Shown here one piece after another: positions 51,216 to 61,853 of a DNA stretch of 64,000 bases (position 1 is the stretch's first letter; every line of letters begins with the position of its first letter). The position numbers were made by a program, and so were the translations under genes. The stretch lies in contig NC_081413.1 in the NCBI RefSeq assembly GCF_030272615.1, forward strand, positions 330,901,802 through 330,965,801, in the 5' to 3' direction. The stretch is from Cryptomeria japonica (Eukaryota; Streptophyta; Pinopsida; Cupressales; Cupressaceae). Under the pieces are notes generated by a model. The model was given only the letters and a program-made list of their open reading frames with translations, did not search any database and was not told the origin of the DNA.

Positions 51216-54200
51216 TTATGTGTAGAACCTGCGAAGGTGCATGCTGTTGATAGGATCCTCCAAGGATTCACCTTCTGTAGTAGAGAGCTGATATGCCCCA
51301 GATCCATATACTGCTGTGATGATGTAAGGACCAAGCCAGTTGGGTTCAAATTTGCCCTTCTTTTCTCTATCTTGCTGATTCTTGGGGTTCTCTCTGAGGA
51401 CTAAGTCACCTACCTCAAATGTGCGAGGCTTGACCTTGTGATTGTAACTACGACTCATTCGTTGTTGGTAAGCCTTGAGATGATTAAAAGCAGTGTGTCG
51501 TCGTTCCTCCAGCAGTTCTAGTTCTTGTAGGCGAGAGACCTTGTAGTCTTCATCGTTGATTATGTTTCTCAAGGAGACCCGTAAAGAAGGTAACTCGACC
51601 TCAATAGGCAAGATGGCTTCAGCACCGTAGACAAGTGAGTAAGGTGTAGCTCCTGTAGGTGTGCGGACACTGGTACGATAGGCCCAAAGTGCGGGATTGA
51701 GTTGGACATGCCAGTTACGGCCAGCGTCGTCGACTGTCTTTTTAAGTATTTTGAGAATTGTTTTGTTAGACGCCTCAGCTTGGCCATTACCTTGGGGGTA
51801 ATATGGTGTGGAGAAACGATGAGAGATATGGAATCGCTCACAGAGTTCACGAACATCCTGGTTCTTGAAAGGACGCCCGTTGTCAGTGATAATGGAAGTA
51901 GGAATCCCGTATCGGCAAATGATGTAGTTCAGGATGAAAGTAGCGATTTGTTTCCCAGTAATTTGCGTGAGAGGCACGGCTTCAATCCACTTTGTGAAAT
52001 ACTCTGTGGCTGTGATAATGAATTTATGTCCGTTGGAAGAAGGAGGGTGAATCTTGCCTATGAGATCGAGTCCCCACTGACAAAAGGGCCAAGGAGATGC
52101 AAGTGGCTGTAGTTCTTGTGCTGGTGCGTGTATGAGGTCTCCATGAATTTGACACTGCTTACACTTCTTGACAAACTGATATGCATCTTTTTCCATAGTA
52201 GGCCAGTAGTATCCAGTCCTGATGAGTTTCTTGGCCAAGGTAGGACCACTAGTATGCGGACCACATATCCCTTCGTGCACTTCTCGTAACGCAATCTGAG
52301 CTTCGTCACTCTCTAAACATCTAAGGAGGGTGCCATCTAGACCTCGTCGGTATAGGATATCAGCTAGGATAACGTATCGGGAGGATTGGCGGATGAAAGT
52401 GCGGCGTTGGTTGTTCGATAAATCGGGAGGTAAGATATTGTCGCGAAGGTATGTGAATATGGAACCATATAACTGGGATTCAGGACCAACAACACATATC
52501 ATTTCCGTGAGAGTGATCTCATATGACGGAATCAGCAGGTTGTCAACCAGGAACTCATAACAGGTCTCATTTTGCGGTAGGTCAATGAGTGAAGCAATTG
52601 TAGCCATGGCATCAGCAGCGCGATTCTGTTCTCTTGGTATCTGCTCAAACTCTATCTTTGCAAAGTGTTGTTTCAGATCATCTACCAGTTGTTTGTAAGG
52701 CATTAGCTTTTCATCTTTTGTTTGATAATCATCAGTTGCTTGACGGATGACAAGTTGAGAATCGCCAAAAACACGAAGTTCCTGGATCTTCCACTGAACT
52801 GCAATTCTTAACCCAGTTGTTAATGCCTCGTATTCCGCTATATTGTTGGTGCAAGGAAATGATAAGCGGTATGACTTTGGTATAGAATCGCCTTGGGGAG
52901 TTATAAAGAGTATACCCGCTCCTGCCCCGTGCTGTGTGTATGAGCCATCAAAGTATAGTTGCCATGGCTTTGCAGGTGATATTGTTAGAATGGACTCATC
53001 TGGAAATTCTGACTGTAGAGGAACATCATCTATCATGGGAGCATCTGCCAGTTGATCTGCAATGGCTTGTCCTTTTATGGCTTTTCTGTCCACGTATTCA
53101 ATGTCGAATTCACTCAAAATCATTACCCACTTGGCCAGTCGCCCAGTAAGTGTAGCTTTGTTGAGTAGATATTTTAGTGGATCAATTCTGGCAATCAACT
53201 TGGTTTTGTGAGTAAGCATATAATGTCGTAATTTTTGTGAAGCGAAGACCACAGCGAGACATGCACGCTCAATTGGTGTGTAGTTCAGCTCATATCCCAC
53301 CAAGGTGCGACTGATATAGTAGACTGCTTTTTCCTTGCCGTCAGGTATTTGCTGTGCTAGTAGTGCCCCCAGTGCTGTTGGAGTAGCTGATATGTAAAGT
53401 AGCAATGGTTGATTCGGAATTGGTGGCATCAAAACTGGCGGGTTCAAAAGATAGTCTTTAAGTGCCTGAAAAGCCTGTTGACAGTTCTCGTCCCATTTGA
53501 ACTTAATGTTTTTGTGTAGCAGGTGCTGGAAAGGATTACACTTATCTGCAAGTTGTGCTATGAATCTTCGTATGGACTGGAGTCTCCCTTGTAAAGACCG
53601 AAGTTGACTGATATTCTTGGGTGGCGGCATGTCCAAGATAGCCTTGACTTTTGCTGGATCCGCTTCTATTCCTCTTTTAGACACAATGAATCCTAGGAGC
53701 TTCCCGGAGGTTACTCCAAAGACACATTTCTTTGGGTTTAATCTTACCTTGTATTTTTCCAGCCTATCAAAAGCAACTGAAAGTATGTCCAAGTGTGTAT
53801 TTCTGTCTATTGATTTAACCAAAAGGTCGTCGACATAATCTTCCACCTTTACATGCATGAGATCATGGAAGATAGTAGTCATGGCTCGTTGATACGTGGC
53901 ACCTGCATTTTTCAGCCCAAAGGGCATGACATTCCAGCAGAAGGTTCCCCATGGACAAGTGAATGATGTTTTATGTTGATCTTCAGGTGCAATCCTGATC
54001 TGATTATATCCAGAGAATCCGTCCATTAAAGATAACATCTCATGGCCTGCTGTGAGATCAACAATTAAATCAATGTTTGGTAATGGGAAATCGTCCTTCG
54101 GGCAAGCCTTGTTGATATCCCTGAAGTCTGTACATATTCGGATGCTGCAATCTGGTTTGCTAACAGGTACTAAGTTGGAAATCCATTCAGGATAATCAAT

Positions 54201-56183
54201 TGGGCGTATGAATCCGACATCTAGTAATTTCTCCAGCTCTGCCTTGACTAGCAATGCCACCTGTGGATGCATTTTTCTCAATTTCTGTTTTACTGGTTTT
54301 GCCCCCGGTTTGACTGTTAAATGATGCATTACTAAGTCGGGGTCTAGTCCAGGCATATCAGCATAAGACCATGCGAAGTTGACTTGTCGTTCCTTAAAGA
54401 AGCTTATGAATTTTGCTCTCTCGGCCTCTGTCAATGATTGAGCTAAAAATATGTTGTGTGGAACCTCTGCTATACCAATGTTTGTCTTTATAGTCTCCTC
54501 TACCAACATGGATGATTTTTCCTCGTATGATGCTGGGAGAATGTCAAGCCTTCCATCTTCGGGCGCCTCAGAGAGGTTTTCACCCTCAGATACGTCCTTT
54601 CTTTTTACTTTTTTAGAGTCAGAGAGCGCCACAGTGTGGTTTTCGCCATAAGACCCTTGTTTTGTCTTTATTTTCACATTTTTGCGACTAGAAGGCCCGA
54701 CACCCTCACCAAAGTATGCCATGTTATTTAGCTCTATGGCGTATCCTGCTTTATGGTCTCCAAGAGGAAGATCATCGCGAATGCCAAGATAATCAACAAT
54801 AGCTTCGTCATTTTGAAATGTATCAATCTGTGGTGGTCCATCCTGATCCCAGTCAATGAGTTGGGGGTGAACGAGGGGAAGGTCTTTAGTGTTTTTAGAG
54901 TCCGCAAGGCTAATAGTGAAGATGTGGTTATATTCAGGTATGTCAAGGTAGTCATCGAGGTCGTCAATGGCACTCTCCTCATCAGTTTCGATCGTGAGTG
55001 AGTCCAAATTATCATCACTAGTAGCACCCTCAGGGACAGGTGTCCTCATCCTATGTGATCCTGACCTAGGGCCCTGAAACGAAGCTTGTGCGGGATCCTT
55101 ATGGGTCGGTTCTTGACCAACTCTGAATTTCTTGTAAAACTCCTCCTCCTCTGTAGGTTCATCTGGCTCTCTAAATGTCTCATTAAGTTCATAATCGCTG
55201 GAGGATTTGTCTGAACCCCATTCCCACTCATTGGAGTCTGTGGAATAATTATCCTCTTGTTGAACTTCAGCCACTTTGACTCGCCATATCTGTTTTGTTC
55301 TCTTGTGTTGAATCTTGGGATTTAGAAAACCAAGCCCCTTAGAGCGTTCCCTTCTTGTAGTTAGCTCAGGTTGTAGAGGCTCCATGACACCTTCTTTGCG
55401 TAGTCCGAGAGGACTTTTTCCATCATACCCGAATCTCTGCAGAATTTTGAAACCTTTACCATAGTTTTCACAGGGTATTATAATTTGATCATGTGTATCA
55501 TCTTCAGCGTCCTTATATAGCATTTTATATAAACTTTCTTCCTCTAGTTCGCCCCATTTTTGAAAGACGGTAGGATCCCATTCGAGGAGCATGATGGAGA
55601 TTTGCTTATTAGGATGTGGTCTCCCATATTCCTTGGGGGAGTTCATGACTTGTCGTAAGAACATGGTTTGATTCAGAGTGTATTCTCCCATGCCTTTGTC
55701 TTGAAACTTGGCTCTAAGTTCACCTTGTTTGGATGTCGAGGGCTTTAATGACTCAGGATCAATATATGCTGAAGAAGGAGTAGCCTCACGATTGCTGGGA
55801 ATGATAATCTCAGTATGTGATCTCAAGTTATTGCAATATATGAATGGATTTGGATCACCATTGACCGTTACCTCGACTCCATTATGAGGAAATTTTATGC
55901 ACTGATGGTATGTTGATGGGACCGCTCTCATTTCATGAATCCATGGACGTCCTAGCAATATGTTATACGTGAGGTCTAGATCCAGGACTTGACAAATCAC
56001 GTCCTTTGTGACTGGCCCTATTCTTAGTGGTAAGATGACTGTGCCCTTGGACGAACGCTCTTCATCATCATAAGCCTTAATAGTGATTTGGTTTGTAGCA
56101 TTCACAGCTTTGTCAGAATATCCCAATTGTCTGATGGTGCTCAATGTACAAATATTAAGACCTGCTCCTCCATCTATCAGGAC
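51216..56183 (-). CDS. Tat pol: protease, G-patch-like, RT, two RNases H, integrase
   Basis: Open from the codon after the gag stop (56,183) to 51,216; the first Met is at 56,144. Positions count from that Met. The protease active site VLIDGGAGLNIC lies just before it. LLGRPWIHEM is at 63-72. A G-patch-like segment (NYGKGFKILQRFGYDGKSPLG) spans ~227-272. An acidic linker follows. RT ~605-800 with SRICTDFRD-like IRICTDFRDINK, MPFGLKNAGATYQR and YVDDLL (770-775). First RNase H ~915-1035. Second, archaeal-type RNase H ~1061-1190 (LYFDGSYT, NIAEYEALTTGL, FGDSQLV, NRAADAMA). Integrase zinc finger HEG..HTSG..CKQCQIHG (1290-1335) and core Asp 1360, Asp 1421, Glu 1457 (GLDLIG, ITDNGRPF, GQAEASNK). 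All catalytic residues inspected are present and no frame break is seen. Expression probably needs readthrough of the UGA at 56,184-56,186. Confidence 0.95.
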   Translation of the reverse strand, partial: VLIDGGAGLNICTLSTIRQLGYSDKAVNATNQITIKAYDDEERSSKGTVILPLRIGPVTKDVICQVLDLDLTYNILLGRPWIHEMRAVPSTYHQCIKFPHNGVEVTVNGDPNPFIYCNNLRSHTEIIIPSNREATPSSAYIDPESLKPSTSKQGELRAKFQDKGMGEYTLNQTMFLRQVMNSPKEYGRPHPNKQISIMLLEWDPTVFQKWGELEEESLYKMLYKDAEDDTHDQIIIPCENYGKGFKILQRFGYDGKSPLGLRKEGVMEPLQPELTTRRERSKGLGFLNPKIQHKRTKQIWRVKVAEVQQEDNYSTDSNEWEWGSDKSSSDYELNETFREPDEPTEEEEFYKKFRVGQEPTHKDPAQASFQGPRSGSHRMRTPVPEGATSDDNLDSLTIETDEESAIDDLDDYLDIPEYNHIFTISLADSKNTKDLPLVHPQLIDWDQDGPPQIDTFQNDEAIVDYLGIRDDLPLGDHKAGYAIELNNMAYFGEGVGPSSRKNVKIKTKQGSYGENHTVALSDSKKVKRKDVSEGENLSEAPEDGRLDILPASYEEKSSMLVEETIKTNIGIAEVPHNIFLAQSLTEAERAKFISFFKERQVNFAWSYADMPGLDPDLVMHHLTVKPGAKPVKQKLRKMHPQVALLVKAELEKLLDVGFIRPIDYPEWISNLVPVSKPDCSIRICTDFRDINKACPKDDFPLPNIDLIVDLTAGHEMLSLMDGFSGYNQIRIAPEDQHKTSFTCPWGTFCWNVMPFGLKNAGATYQRAMTTIFHDLMHVKVEDYVDDLLVKSIDRNTHLDILSVAFDRLEKYKVRLNPKKCVFGVTSGKLLGFIVSKRGIEADPAKVKAILDMPPPKNISQLRSLQGRLQSIRRFIAQLADKCNPFQHLLHKNIKFKWDENCQQAFQALKDYLLNPPVLMPPIPNQPLLLYISATPTALGALLAQQIPDGKEKAVYYISRTLVGYELNYTPIERACLAVVFASQKLRHYMLTHKTKLIARIDPLKYLLNKATLTGRLAKWVMILSEFDIEYVDRKAIKGQAIADQLADAPMIDDVPLQSEFPDESILTISPAKPWQLYFDGSYTQHGAGAGILFITPQGDSIPKSYRLSFPCTNNIAEYEALTTGLRIAVQWKIQELRVFGDSQLVIRQATDDYQTKDEKLMPYKQLVDDLKQHFAKIEFEQIPREQNRAADAMATIASLIDLPQNETCYEFLVDNLLIPSYEITLTEMICVVGPESQLYGSIFTYLRDNILPPDLSNNQRRTFIRQSSRYVILADILYRRGLDGTLLRCLESDEAQIALREVHEGICGPHTSGPTLAKKLIRTGYYWPTMEKDAYQFVKKCKQCQIHGDLIHAPAQELQPLASPWPFCQWGLDLIGKIHPPSSNGHKFIITATEYFTKWIEAVPLTQITGKQIATFILNYIICRYGIPTSIITDNGRPFKNQDVRELCERFHISHRFSTPYYPQGNGQAEASNKTILKILKKTVDDAGRNWHVQLNPALWAYRTSVRTPTGATPYSLVYGAEAILPIEVELPSLRVSLRNIINDEDYKVSRLQELELLEERRHTAFNHLKAYQQRMSRSYNHKVKPRTFEVGDLVLRENPKNQQDREKKGKFEPNWLGPYIITAVYGSGAYQLSTTEGESLEDPINSMHLRRFYT

Positions 56184-56186
56184 TCA
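56184..56186 (-). promoter_or_regulatory. in-frame UGA between gag and pol, candidate readthrough site
   Basis: Context AAA-TGA-GTC-CTG-ATA-GAT. gag and pol share the reading frame and nothing but this codon separates them. The same codon is TGA in the old copy (62,453-62,455, AAA-TGA-GTC-TTG-ATA-GAT) and the ancient copy (24,862-24,864, AAA-TGA-ATT-TTG-ATA-GAT). Confidence 0.75.
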
Positions 56187-58694
56187 TTTTATTCGGTGTT
56201 TATGTATGAAGGCTTCAATATGTAGAGGTGCATTGTGAGGCTGACTTATGGAGGCGTCATCGGCTTCTGTGAATGTGAGGGAGTGTGGAACGGATAGGTA
56301 TCCCACCATGGCTTGAAACTGATCCACGTTTAGATCCGTAGGGACAGCAGTATCTCTCAAGGTTTTGTCAAGGACAGCTTTATGTGCAGGAGATATACGT
56401 AAGAGCTCAAGAATAGAGATGAGTGCGGGTGTTTTCCCTAATTGCTCTACAAGATCGTACTCAGGCTTAGTTGACGGAAGATTGGTATTCTTAGAAGAGG
56501 TTCCTGGCAATGTGATCTTACCTCGACGGGTTGTAACATGACATTCAGAGGTAGCTTCGGATGAAGATCCCACACCTTTTAGGACAATTTTAGGTCGTTG
56601 AGGAGGATTCTCAGGATTTTTATTTTTGATAGTAATGGTAGAAATATGATTGTCCATTGAGATGTGATTAATAGTGGAATCATAATTGTAAGATGTTCTG
56701 GTGTAATTGGCTTGATCATCTGTGACTTTGCCTTTTCCCTTGTCATGTTTTGGGAATGGTTCCTTAAACACCTCATGCTCTTGGTTAGATGAATGTCCCT
56801 CAATCTCAATATCTCCTCTGTCAATGAGATCTTGTACAATGTTTTTCAATCGATGGCAATTACTTGTCTTGTGACCCTTGCTTTTATGAAATTCACAATA
56901 TTCATCATCATTCCACCAATTCGGTTTTACCTTTGGTTCATATGGAGGAAAATCTGGGACCGTGATCACTTTGTTTGCTACAAGCTTTTTGAATACTGAT
57001 TCAAGTGGTTCTCCCAATGGAGTGTACTTCCTTCGTGGTTTAGCAGCCGTTTGATTGTTCACTTGATTGTTGGTAGAATTTGATCCAGAAAAGATGAACT
57101 TTGGTCTCACTGTGTTGGCATCAACAACACCATCATTAACGGTGTTCTTGTTCTTGTTCCAAAACTTTGGTTTGTCCTTTCCCTTAAAGTCCTCTTTGTT
57201 TTCTTTGAATAGTTTGATAACTCCTTGTTCAATCAAGACCTTTTCTGTTGCTAGGCCCTTTTCAATGACATCCTTAAATGTAGACAAACAAGCTTTTCTG
57301 AGATCATAACCAATAGCCTTGTTAACATTTTGTGTGAACATTTCCACCATTTGTTTTTGCGGGATTTCACAAGAGCATCTGCTAGCTAAGTTTCTCCATC
57401 TTTGTAAAAATGACGCAAAAGATTCTCCTTCTTTTTGTTTCGTATTGCACAAGGTAGTAACTGAGACATCTGTTTCAATGTTGTAAGAGAAATGTTGAAT
57501 GAATGCCTCTGCTAAGTCACCCCATGACTTAATACCAGGAGGTAATTGAGAAAACCATTCCATCGCTTGATCTCCTAAGCTCTGTGGGAACAACCTCATT
57601 AAGTATGTTTCTTCTGCTGCTACCTCAATGCAAGCTGTGAAGAATTGTCTTATGTGTGCCTTGGGGTCTCCTCTCCCTCTATATTTGTCAAATTTCGGTG
57701 TTGCAAAGTGCGGAGGAAACGGAGGCATTGGAATGCTCTTATCAAAGGGATAAGGGCATATATCTCTCATAGTATATGTGGGTTTTGATGTGCCCATGTC
57801 TTCCACTTTCTTTTGTAGATCTCTAATTTGTTGCTCCAAATTATTTTTGGGAGGAGATGGATTTCTTGTAGCATATCCCATGTTTGAAACACCCATTTGA
57901 GGAGGAGCTTGTTGCATGTATGGATGATACTGATCGTAGACATGTCCATATGGAGGTCGATATTGCTGCGACATGTATGGAGCACTTGGCATAATTTCTT
58001 GTTGAGGGACCCCATATCTGTTTTGTGTATATAAACCATATTCAATGGGCCTTTCATTTTCCATTGTGTTGCCCCCAATTTTGGCATGAGGTCTTCTTGT
58101 GTCAAAATTTTGAGGAAGTCCTTGAGTATCCATTTGTCTTGGTTGACCCATATCTTGAGTATGTGTTTGAGCATAAGGCCTCCATGATGGTCTTTGAGTG
58201 TAAGTATCGTGCATTTGAGCTTGTGTATGTGGGATTGCTGGTTTCTGAAGCAAAACTGATGGTGACTCCGGCATCATATTATTGGGTCCTCCACTATTTG
58301 GTTGAGTTTGTTGTGAAGGTCTACTTTCCATAAGTTGAGATAAGTCAAAATCATGTGGTATCTTAGCTCCACTTTGTGCCATCATGTTTAGAAAGTATTG
58401 ACGATCTCTCCTCATTATCTCTTCAACCAATCTATTGAATTGAGGATCCATTATAGATTCTTGTATGTCTGCTGATAGTATTGAAGAATTGTCCACATTA
58501 TCATTGTGTGTAGCGTTGTGTATAGCGTTTGCGCTTTCCATATTTGGATTGTGTCTATAAACATTCATGTCTGGTAATGTAGTGTGCTCAGGATTGTAGA
58601 AGACATCATTGTCATACTCATAAGAACTCATGTTTACGGGCCCTTGAGCTTCTTTAGCTTTTCTCCTAGATTTTTGAAGACGGGTTTCAACCAT
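56187..58694 (-). CDS. Tat Gag
   Basis: 836 residues starting MVETRLQKSRRKAKEAQ at 58,694. A long Gln/Pro/Met-rich N-terminal part with a short coiled coil (NNLEQQIRDLQKKVEDM) precedes the retrotransposon Gag domain from FDKYRGRGDPKAHIRQFFTA through GDQAMEWFSQLPPGIKSWGD and FIQHFSYNIETDVSVTTL to LASRCSCEIPQKQMVEMF. Then comes the CHHC knuckle CEFHKSKGHKTSNC and IVQDLIDRGDIEI. It ends IHKHRIK at the UGA. It should form the particle and bind the genomic RNA. Intact; the same protein is recognisable in broken form at 16,360 and 43,731. Confidence 0.93.
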
Positions 58695-59184
58695 GAACTA
58701 GGTGTTAGACCAATATGTGAGAGACTTAGACGAAAATGACAAGAGTATGTAAGACCAAGAGTTGTATGGAGTGTAAATGAATCTGAAGTTTACTTGCAAT
58801 GTCCAAAGTGTAAGACCAAGTATGTATGTTGTAGAGTAGGTGTGACTTCCAAAGAGAGGATAGTTTCTCTTGATGAGGTAAGCTGACCTTGACTCTAAGT
58901 AAGACCAAATGAGACCCAAAGGTAAGAAACCTTGATGAGGGACCACTTAGCAAAGTGTTGTAGTATGTAGTGTGTTGACAAAGTATAGTGAGGACAAGCA
59001 AGTGACCTTTTGACTCAAGTTTAGACAAGTATGAATGTAAAATGAGGTATGAAGCAATGATGGACTGTGTAAGACCTTAGAACAGGCTGAATACTAGATG
59101 AAACCTGAAGAGATAACCTAGGAAGCTCAAGTGTGCCGAAACTGATTTCTTTGTTTGCTTGACTGTTAAACTTTTTTCAAATCC

Positions 59185-59470
59185 TGACACAGACGCCTCT
59201 GTATACTTCACAGACGCGGTTTGAAGACACAGACGCTATTCTGTTTGACACAAACGTGATTCTGAGATTTCCTGTTGATGTTTGCTAAGACTGTAACAGT
59301 TTTTTGCAATTGTGGACACAGACGCGCCTGTATACTTCACAGACGCGATTTCCAGACACAGACGTGTCTCTGTTCGACACAGACGCTGGTAAAAACACAG
59401 ACGCTATTCTGTACTTCACAGACGCGTTTATCAGACACAGACACGGTTTTAACAGACACAGACGCGTTTC
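59185..59470 (-). repeat. CGCGTCTGTG array, block two
   Basis: About 12 units, plus-strand form GACACAGACGCG or TTCACAGACGCG, some ending GCT, GCC or GTG. The orientation in the sense direction of gag equals that of the intron array relative to the antisense gene. Confidence 0.9.
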
Positions 59471-60683
59471 TGTAACCTTAGTGCAATCTTTCCTATCTGT
59501 GAATTTGTTTTGCTGTGACCAAATCTGATTTTTCGACTGTTTTTCGTGACAAGAGGACACAGTGTTGATGACCCAATGTTTGCAGACTGTTTAGACTCCA
59601 AAAAGTGTGTTGTTTGATGTAAAAAGTTTTTGCATACACTTGAAGACACAAAAGACACAATGTTTTGCTGTTTTGTCTTGATTGTTTGAATGTTTATCAT
59701 AAGTCAAGCACAATTCTTATGGCTGGCCAGGACAATAATTGTTGATCCCACATGGGGTTTTACCCCCGAGGCTACGCTATTCAGAGCGGATACTTAGATG
59801 CTTGACCTCACTGGCTCCACCCTCGGCACTCACTTCTCGGGTCAGCCAAGCATCAGTCCCCATGAAAACTCCCCATGGCGAACTTTGTATCTCTACTAAG
59901 AACCGTATGTGTGTGGGCCGCTACCAGAGGTCCGACCTCCTGCCTCAACAACTAGAAGGATTTGGGCATCTAAAACAATGAGGTACTAGTAAGGGCATCC
60001 GCTCGTGTGGCCATACATGCGGCACTTTCAGCTCTGTAAATACAGAAGACTCCCAGCCGGTAGGGGTTACGCCCTACAAATGATCAAATAAATTTGATCA
60101 AACGGGTTTATGGGGAGACATAGTGTCGGTATGAACTAATTAGCACACGTTATTCATAGTTTTCACCATGAATACATTTGATTATAGTGGCTTGGAAGAA
60201 GATGGCTTTTCTTTTGCTACCACTTGGGTCGTTCTCTTCTCACTAGTAGTCCTAATGACCACACGGGAAGACAGGCCCTCTAAAGAATAAACAAAAAGAG
60301 CCTATTGCTCAAGACACAAAAGACAATGGTTCAATTTTAGTGCACCGATTGAAGTGTTTGCTAAGCTATGAAGACAAGGCACACAAATAAAATTACAAAA
60401 CCCTAGCTAAGGCCCTGCAACAAAATTGTTAGTAGTTTGGGTTGTTTCAAATGATAACCCCTTCCTGCAAGCACACAAGTTAGGTAAATTTTAGAAAACC
60501 CAAAAAAAGACTTTGTGAAAAGGGGCCTTCAACAAAAACGTATTTGCCTCCAAAGCAAGCTGCACAAACCAGGTTAGCTAGATCTGCAAAGGTTAGCCAA
60601 AAATAAACCAGATCTGAAACCCTAAGTACAAAATCCGAAAAGCCGAATCGAAAAACTTGAAATTTTTTTTTGCAAAACAGAAT

Positions 60684-60960
60684 GCACAGACGCTGTTATA
60701 CCAGACACAGACGCGTCTGTCCGACACAGACGCGGTTCTGTGATTCGCAGACGTGATTTCAGAACACAGACGCCTTTTTATTCTGCAGACGCGATCAGAT
60801 GGTTCACAGACGCGATTCGGGATCACAGACGCGATTCGGGATCACAGACGCGACTTTCGGAAACCTGCAAAAATAGAAAATGACAGGCACACAGACGCGA
60901 TAAAAGATATCACAGACGCCTCTGAAATACAAAAACGCGATCCGAACACTCGCAGACGCG
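60684..60960 (-). repeat. CGCGTCTGTG array, block one
   Basis: About 13 units at roughly 15-30-bp spacing, e.g. ATCACAGACGCG twice in succession near 60,814 and 60,832. Lies 113-390 bp inside the 5' LTR. Confidence 0.9.
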
Positions 60961-61054
60961 GAAAAAACCTAAAATGTCGTCGAAATCGTCCGATCTGCAA
61001 CTTCAAAAATGCAAAATCTGCAACAAAAATGTTAAATGCAAAGGGACAAGAGTC

Positions 61055-61072
61055 CCACCGGGCGTGCCAAAA
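61055..61072 (-). promoter_or_regulatory. primer binding site of young Tat
   Basis: Sense TTTTGGCACGCCCGGTGG directly inside the LTR (TGG three bases from the LTR end). Matches the old copy's site. The tRNA was not identified from memory with confidence. Confidence 0.75.
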
Positions 61073-61848
61073 TGTATATGGTGAAAATGGATAGCAATAA
61101 ACAACAATATTGAAAGACTAAAATGGATTCAACCACCAAACCCTAGCCTAACAATGAACAAAGATCCACCATAACATATGAAGATAACCTAAGACAATGC
61201 AAATATAACTCAAAAATCACAAAGATTATACCATCACATGTCCACTAGGGTTTTGATCTCCATTCTTCCTATCTCCATTGATCTTGTTTGATATGCTTGC
61301 TCTCAGATTTTTATGTGCACAAGAGCTCAATAAAGAACGGAATGTGGTTGCAAGTAGAATTGTAATGTAGCTAAGTCCTCCAAAATTAGTCATTAGGGTT
61401 TGGTAATGAAGAAAGCATCTCCTTAAATAGAAGACACAATAGAAAATGGAGGGTTAAGATTGAGAGGTGTAAAAAGAGAGGTCGGCTAGGATTAGAGGGT
61501 AGGTATAAGAAATACCAAAATAATGAAAGAGGTAGGTAGTGTAGGAAATAAGAGATGAATGACATGTGTCATGCGTAGAAAAGGTTAATGAATTAATTAA
61601 ATAAATAAAGATTTATTTAATTAATAGAAGAAGTAGGGCAATTAAATAAATAAAATATTTATTTAATATAGGAAAGGGATAATTTAAATAAATAAATGTA
61701 TTTATTTAAATGAGAAATAAGGCTAGAAGAGGATAAATGAATTAATTAAATAAATAAAAATTTATTTAATTAATAGAAGAATTAGGCTTAGATAATTAAA
61801 TAAATAAAATATTTATTTAATTAGACATGACAATTTTGGGTGTCTACA
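61073..61848 (-). repeat. 5' LTR of young Tat (776 bp)
   Basis: TGTATATGG at 61,073 to GTGTCTACA at 61,848 on the plus strand; sense start TGTAGACACCCAAAATTG. A TATA-like CTATTTAAGG is at 61,430-61,421. One of the two LTR differences (61,429) falls inside it. Confidence 0.95.
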
Positions 61849-61853
61849 CTAGT
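61849..61853. repeat. target-site duplication of young Tat, right (CTAGT)
   Basis: CTAGT between the LTR end and AATTGTCACAAATTG, the resumed gag of the old copy. Confidence 0.95.

Larger units (their letters stand above)
58695..61054 (-). other. 5' UTR of young Tat with two CGCGTCTGTG blocks
   Basis: 2.4 kb without a credible ORF. Block two (59,185-59,470; about 12 units) and block one (60,684-60,960; about 13 units) carry the motif as CACAGACGCG on the plus strand, hence CGCGTCTGTG in the sense direction. Between them 59,730-60,180 is a less AT-rich stretch with self-complementary words (GATCAAATAAATTTGATC near 60,080-60,097; GGGGTTTTACCCCC near 59,755), a candidate structured or packaging region. 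Confidence 0.7.
45514..61848 (-). mobile_element. young complete Tat-type Ty3/gypsy element with antisense PMD gene
   Basis: A 16,335-bp minus-strand element with 776-bp LTRs at each end that differ visibly at only two positions (offsets 356 and 502) and an intact CTAGT duplication. Sense order: LTR, primer site, 2.4-kb 5' UTR, gag, UGA, pol, 1.7-kb spacer, antisense gene, polypurine tract, LTR. A second, archaeal-type RNase H before integrase is the hallmark of the Tat/Ogre lineage. gag and pol are open throughout apart from the UGA, so it may be active. Extra antisense ORFs between pol and the 3' LTR are known from the Tat lineage. Confidence 0.95.

Noticed and set aside
59739-59981. 80-codon ORF in the Tat 5' UTR
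   Set aside because: Opposite to gag, no domain, and in a region better explained as structured leader.
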